Positions 59,065-64,000 of a stretch of 64,000 nt of DNA are shown piece after piece (the stretch's first letter is position 1; every line of letters starts with the position of its first letter). The stretch is from NCBI GenBank assembly GCA_029532625.1, contig JARFXM010000009.1:3658001-3722000 (forward strand), given 5' to 3'. The notes under the pieces were generated by a model. That model was not told the origin of the DNA and ran no database searches. It was given only the letters and a program-made list of their open reading frames with translations. The stretch comes from Lomentospora prolificans. Lineage: Eukaryota > Ascomycota > Sordariomycetes > Microascales > Microascaceae. The position numbers were made by a program, and so were the translations under genes.

Positions 59065-62000
59065 AAGAAGGCACATCAATCGGTGGAGCAAAATCCCATC
59101 GCATGAACACATCCAGTTCATCTGATCTTTGCTTTTTGTCTCCGATGCACCTGTCGCCCCTCTCTCTCCTCTGCTTCTGAGGATCTGCCAGCAGGCTGAT
59201 GTGGATTTCTCGAGTTCTAGAGCATTACGCGCTTGGGCAATACTCTGAAGATCATACAGGCTTCCCATGGTGTTCAGGAAGGGAGGGAAATTGGAATCTC
59301 TCTCAAGGATGTTGGGATCGTCAACTTGCATGCAGAAATAAGGGGATACCGAAACCAAGGGATCTAGACTCGCCGGCCTCCCGGTAACCATGGCATTTCT
59401 TGTAGATAGGAAAGCTACCAAAAAAAAAAAAAAAAAAAAAAAGCTCCAACTTCCTGCGAACGGTATATGGATGCGGGAAACACAGCGGCAACGGCTAGCG
59501 ACAACACACCCACGGCGACCCTTTAGAATAAGTGTAGATATGCGACTCAAGTACCTTCTGTTCCCATCACCTTGGCACCGATCACCCGTCAAGTTCCGCT
59601 GCAGCGTTGCATAGGGAGGCCCGCGAGCAGCCTTTAAAGCACCATCACCCACCACCGTAACCAACCAGCTGGAACAGTCAGGGACTGATGTCAACCAAGA
59701 TACCTATGTCAAACGCGGGCTATACTTCATTAACGGGGTGTATTTGAAACGCATCATGACGGACACAGAATACTGCCGTGTGCCATCCGTTTTCTTTTCT
59801 TTTCCCCGATCATTTGATCCCTCCTGCCAAATAGTGCACTACGTTTGGCAGTGGAATTTCACCTGGCGCAGGGCGATTGCTTCATGTTCTTTGTTGGACG
59901 AGCCCGAGTCTATTTACCTTTTCGGAACTTCGCGGATGGCATCCGTCGGGCATTTGACGTAGTCTTACCTGCTATCATTTAAGACTGATACACCAGGTTA
60001 GGGCCGGACGAATGACAAGCTCCCCTGCGAGGCGACAAGTTTTGGCTAAGCTCCGAGGCTGCAGCTATGAGGTCGGAAATCCTTTATCCCTTGAAGCGCA
60101 GGAGAAAGCTCTGGATAACTAAGTAGCCAATTTCTAGTTTGTCGGCCAGTCGCCAGTTCCTCGGTGGTACCTCGCTCGAGGGATGGTCGGCCAGCCAAGT
60201 TACGCTTAAAAGGGGTGTTATAGCGAGCCCCACACACACTCTGGAGCTGGTAGTCAACGGGATAGTTTCCCCCAGTTGCCGCTGTAATAATTCTGAAGCC
60301 AGCTTTACTGGAGGGAACGGCACTAGGCAGCAAGGTGGACGGAGTGCCGACCCCTATAGCCAGGCACATATACCCTTCCTCTACATAGAGTGGTGGAATT
60401 AAGAGAGTATGAGAGATATCAACACTATATGCCCCGCTGGAGCGAAGCAAGCTTGGCTGGGCAACCTGGCTCGATGTTCTCCCAGTACACCGTACCAGAT
60501 ACGTAGCTGCCAGCTGTGGCTTGAATGGCGCGTTGACGCTTTAAGGGAGGGAATAATATACCCCCTCCGAAAGCGACCATCACAATAAATAAGATGCGGT
60601 GGTCACTAAAGGTTGGTTCTTGGTATCGTCATACCCATTTGTCGAATTAGTTTGACGAGCGCAAGGAAGGGGCTGTGGTATGGGATCGAATCTATCCGAG
60701 TCCACGAAAACCGGCTATGACGATATCCTGTTGCAACACGCTGCAGGTCGAGGAGGATCAAGGTGGAATGTGTCCCTTCTACTACAACACAGACACTATG
60801 ACTGACCAACACCATGACCCAACACTGCCTCTCTCGGAGGTGGATGTGTTAAGTTCCATCACGGAAGTTGAGCAGGGCTTATTGATGGCGCGAGGTATTA
60901 CTTGCGTTCGTTCCGGTTTTGCAATGATACACGCCCAGGGGTGAGAGGCTCTGTGCAGGGGCATTGGAGGGGTGGGGCAAAATGGGTGGGATGCCCGAGG
61001 GACACGTTCGTCCCTTGCCAATGTTGATGGGCTTGTCGCCAGCACTAATGCGCGAGATGCACGCTGGCTATTATTACTACCCTTCTCTACTGGCAAAAGT
61101 ATACATATCAATCGATATCTCCGGCTTTGGTTGCACAGGAACAACACTCTCGAGGGTGCCATCGGTCGTGGCTCACAGTAAGCTATGGAACATGGGCAAG
61201 AACAACAAGGCCAAAAATGGTTCTAGTGACGGAAGAAACTTGCTGGCGTACCACAGGAGGAACGGACCTGCTCCAGCGAAGGACAGGGGCGCCGTCACTC
61301 CCTCTTCGTATACTCCATTCGTTGTCCTTCGTCCCATGTATGCGCTCGGACTTTGCCCTGGCCGGGATCGCCATTGTCATTGTCGGGCGCTGGCGAGAGT
61401 AAAGATGGGCAGAGTTTGGACTGGCACGATGTTCGAGGGCTGCAGGAGCCAGGATGTTCTCAGTCGGATAGGCATCTCTAGGTCTGAACTCCGGCCACGG
61501 TCTCCCAAACCCCGTGGCTATCTCGATGGAATCGACAGGGAAAATGAGCACCCCTGTCTTCTAACGTCCTGAGGGAAGGCGACGTCCGCCATTTGCATGC
61601 GACATGTGCAGGCTGAGAGTTCATGTCCTCCCCGGGGTGTTCGGAGCACTGGTGTTAATAACGGAAGTACCGAGATCTGAGAATGTCAGCATTCGATTAC
61701 AAGTTTATCCCAGGAAGTGAAACTAGCGGCAATAACGACATCCTGTACACGCCGATCAAGGCACCCCAGGGCTGATTTGCGTTTGTCAAGACGTTTACCT
61801 TAGCGACTCTCCAAAAGATGGCAATTCCACGAACATTTGGCGAGCCGGAGTTGGTATTTGCGTGTAAGCTGGGCCGAATATTCTTCTAACCCAAACAACA
61901 CGGCAACATACCTCAGGACTCTGGTGATGGGCCGTCAGGATTAAGAACATTTGCCCAGAGTCAACGGTGGTGGCCGGCTGGTGCGAAATCGCCAGCAAGT

Positions 62001-63998
62001 ACAACAAGCCCAGGCCTGTATGGTGGGAAGCCCTTTGGTGCACGTACAATAGTGGAGCATCAATGCATCCATCTGATAGGTCAATGCTAAACCTTTGGTT
62101 CGCACGCCCCCGCGGCGCCCCCTTTGCTTCACAAGCCCCGCCATTCCCTTTTTCTTCCCTTTTCCCTCCATCGATGGAATGGACTGGAGGCGGGATTCTT
62201 TTTGAGTTCTTGTACCTACATCGAACAGGAACAGGCTGCTAGAATGGGACAGGGCTTAGCTTGTAACCTAACTCGCTCAGGAAATTGATTCTTGATCGCC
62301 CCCTCCCTTCCTCGCCTCGAGCTCGAAGGCACAAGCAAACCCAGAAGTACTGGTTTTTCAACTCCATGAGCAACCCAGATATGTGCCCACGCGGCAATGT
62401 AGATAAAACAAGGCGGCTAGCTAGATATCACTGTTCGGGAACCTCAGAGAGCCTCACCTCACAGTACAAAATCCCAACATATCGTAGAGAGGGGGTGAGA
62501 TGAGACAATAATACCCCTAGCTAGACTTTCTCCCCCAGACGCGCTTGTAGGCACTGAGGCTATAATGAAGGAAGAATGGGTGATATCAGAATAGGCACGG
62601 AGTAATATATATCGCATTCTTCAATCCCGAAAGAAAATCGGGATCCAGACTGGCTATGATAACAGAACATCAACAAATTGGGACAGAAACTAGGACGCTG
62701 GCTGGCAGGGCCTAAGGGAAAAAGGCCCCATGGGCGGCTTGGGAGAGGAGAGAAACCGAAGAACTCGTCCCTTGTCCATCCAGGGATCAAGAGATACGGG
62801 ATACTCCGCCGTCGTACTCCGCTTTTCCCTTCCTCCTTCACTGTTCTCTTCTCCCCTCATCCCTTCCAAGGAAGCCACTCCCATCGACTAGTCACTTTTT
62901 TACCCCTAGACCCCCGTCCTGGTGACAGACAGGGTTCCTGGCGGGCTGATCTGGGGTGTGGTCCCGGACCCAGAAAGTGGGTGGGAACTCGCGCCAGCAT
63001 CAATGGCCAACCCTAATGCCTGTTGCATATCGAAATCGGTTAATCTTCTAGATTGACGGGGCTGGTTCTATTGCGAAGGGCCGTCATGGAAGCAATGGAA
63101 GAAAATCCTCTTGGCCTTCCGAGCAGCTTCCAGTGAAGGTCGCGTTTCACCTTTTCGTTGGAGGGATGGTCGGCTCTGTGTGGCCCCAAAATAGACGTGC
63201 CTGTGTTAGCTATTGACGTGTTGACATTCATTGATAGCCGTCAAGCAACCGTTACTGCCATTTTTGCCAGTATTGACAGGTTATTAGTTTTATGTCAAAG
63301 CCAGAATGGCAGAACCATTTTATTAATTTGTGATTCCACTTTTCCTTCTCTTCATCCTGTCTCCTCTGCGCATCTTACTCCCTAGACTTTTTATTTACTG
63401 TTGGGACTCTGCGAGTCTAGGTATTAAGGCCCCTTATCACTCATACCTCGCACATTCCAACTTTCATTCTCTCCAGATTCCCTCCGCTCGCTCGCTCCTC
63501 TTACTACCTCACCTCGCCTTCCCTTGCTCCTGTCTTGACCTTCTCCCACCTTTCTCCTCGGTTTCCTACTTCTCATCTGTCCAGGAACGTAGTTCAGTCG
63601 CTTCCTCGTAATACTACCCACGTTCCTGAGATCCTAGGTGCCCAGCGGCCCAAAGAGAGAAAGGTCCAATTCTGTCGTTTCCCGTCCCCGTCCATTCGTT
63701 ACCCGCCTGTCCGGGCCTTCTTATCCTTCGTCCACTCGGAGTCTCTCTCGTTTTTTTTATCTCACTCTTCCAGCACCGGTCCGACTTACAGGCAATAATA
63801 TATGTGGAGAGCTTTTAACCCGACGACGAAGAAGCAACTCCGATTTACATACGCCATACAATAATATCGCCATCGCCCTAGTTTTCTTTTCAGACGGCTT
63901 TCCTTCGCAATATACTCATCCTTGTGGGCGATTTTGGATCGTCGTCTACATTCAGCTGCCTGCCTCTCGAATACCTCCTAAGGGCTCGCGCCTACAGC
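59063..63998. other. Gene-poor region, right part, ending in a pyrimidine-rich leader-like stretch
   Basis: About 4.9 kb with no recognisable gene. A second poly-A run is listed separately. Frames at 60964-61572 and 62678-63016 show no domain. From about 63430 to the window end the plus strand is strongly C/T-rich, as in leaders of mould genes, so a plus-strand gene may begin just past the window. Confidence 0.45.
59420..59442. repeat. Poly-A run (23)
   Basis: Twenty-three uninterrupted A, about 360 bases right of the 32-A run and in the same orientation. Confidence 0.9.
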
Positions 63999-64000
63999 GT

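Noticed and set aside
59029..59694. A 221-codon minus-strand frame
   Set aside because: It runs through both poly-A tracts and so has long phenylalanine runs; it has no domain and is an artefact of low-complexity DNA.

Overview
This window looks like nuclear DNA of a filamentous ascomycete (Pezizomycotina, probably Sordariomycetes-like; the class is inference). The signs are many short introns of about 55-165 nt with GTRNGT donors, CTRAC-type branch sites and YAG acceptors, well-spaced genes on both strands, pyrimidine-rich 5' leaders, and orthologues of typical mould genes (NUC-1-type bHLH factor, ATG11, CENP-H, a CVNH lectin, a DUF7707-type GPI protein). No tRNA, rRNA, CRISPR array or intact transposon was recognised.

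Left part (1-12.3 kb): the 3' end of a Pta1/symplekin gene, a She3-like coiled-coil protein, a four-exon 988-residue uncharacterised protein, and, convergent with it, a membrane-associated NAD(P)-dependent 3-beta-HSD-like dehydrogenase. Between 12.3 and 20.6 kb lie a small DUF7707-like GPI-anchored protein and a 389-residue protein of unknown function, with long non-coding stretches around them.

Middle (20.6-48.6 kb): phosphoglucomutase, the Cdc14 phosphatase (mitotic exit), the KEOPS subunit Pcc1, a NUC-1/Pho4-like bHLH regulator of phosphate acquisition, autophagy scaffold Atg11 divergent from the kinetochore protein CENP-H, the HMG-box protein Nhp6, a small V-ATPase f subunit (RNase-kappa-like), and a secreted GPI-anchored Cu-type superoxide dismutase. 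These are mostly unrelated housekeeping genes, not a metabolic cluster.

Right part (48.6-64 kb): a four-exon secreted cyanovirin-N homology (CVNH) lectin gene, convergent with the superoxide dismutase, and then about 13.5 kb in which no intact gene could be recognised. That tract holds long poly-A and poly-T runs and short unexplained reading frames, and it ends in a pyrimidine-rich stretch that looks like the leader of a gene beyond the window.

Several genes (Pcc1, V-ATPase f, CVNH, DUF7707, Nhp6) have exons too short to show as single open frames; they were rebuilt here by joining splice sites by eye. ATG11 has a GC-AG intron, and two genes have introns that are multiples of three without stops. 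All functions are assigned from recognised motifs and remembered family resemblance, without database searches.
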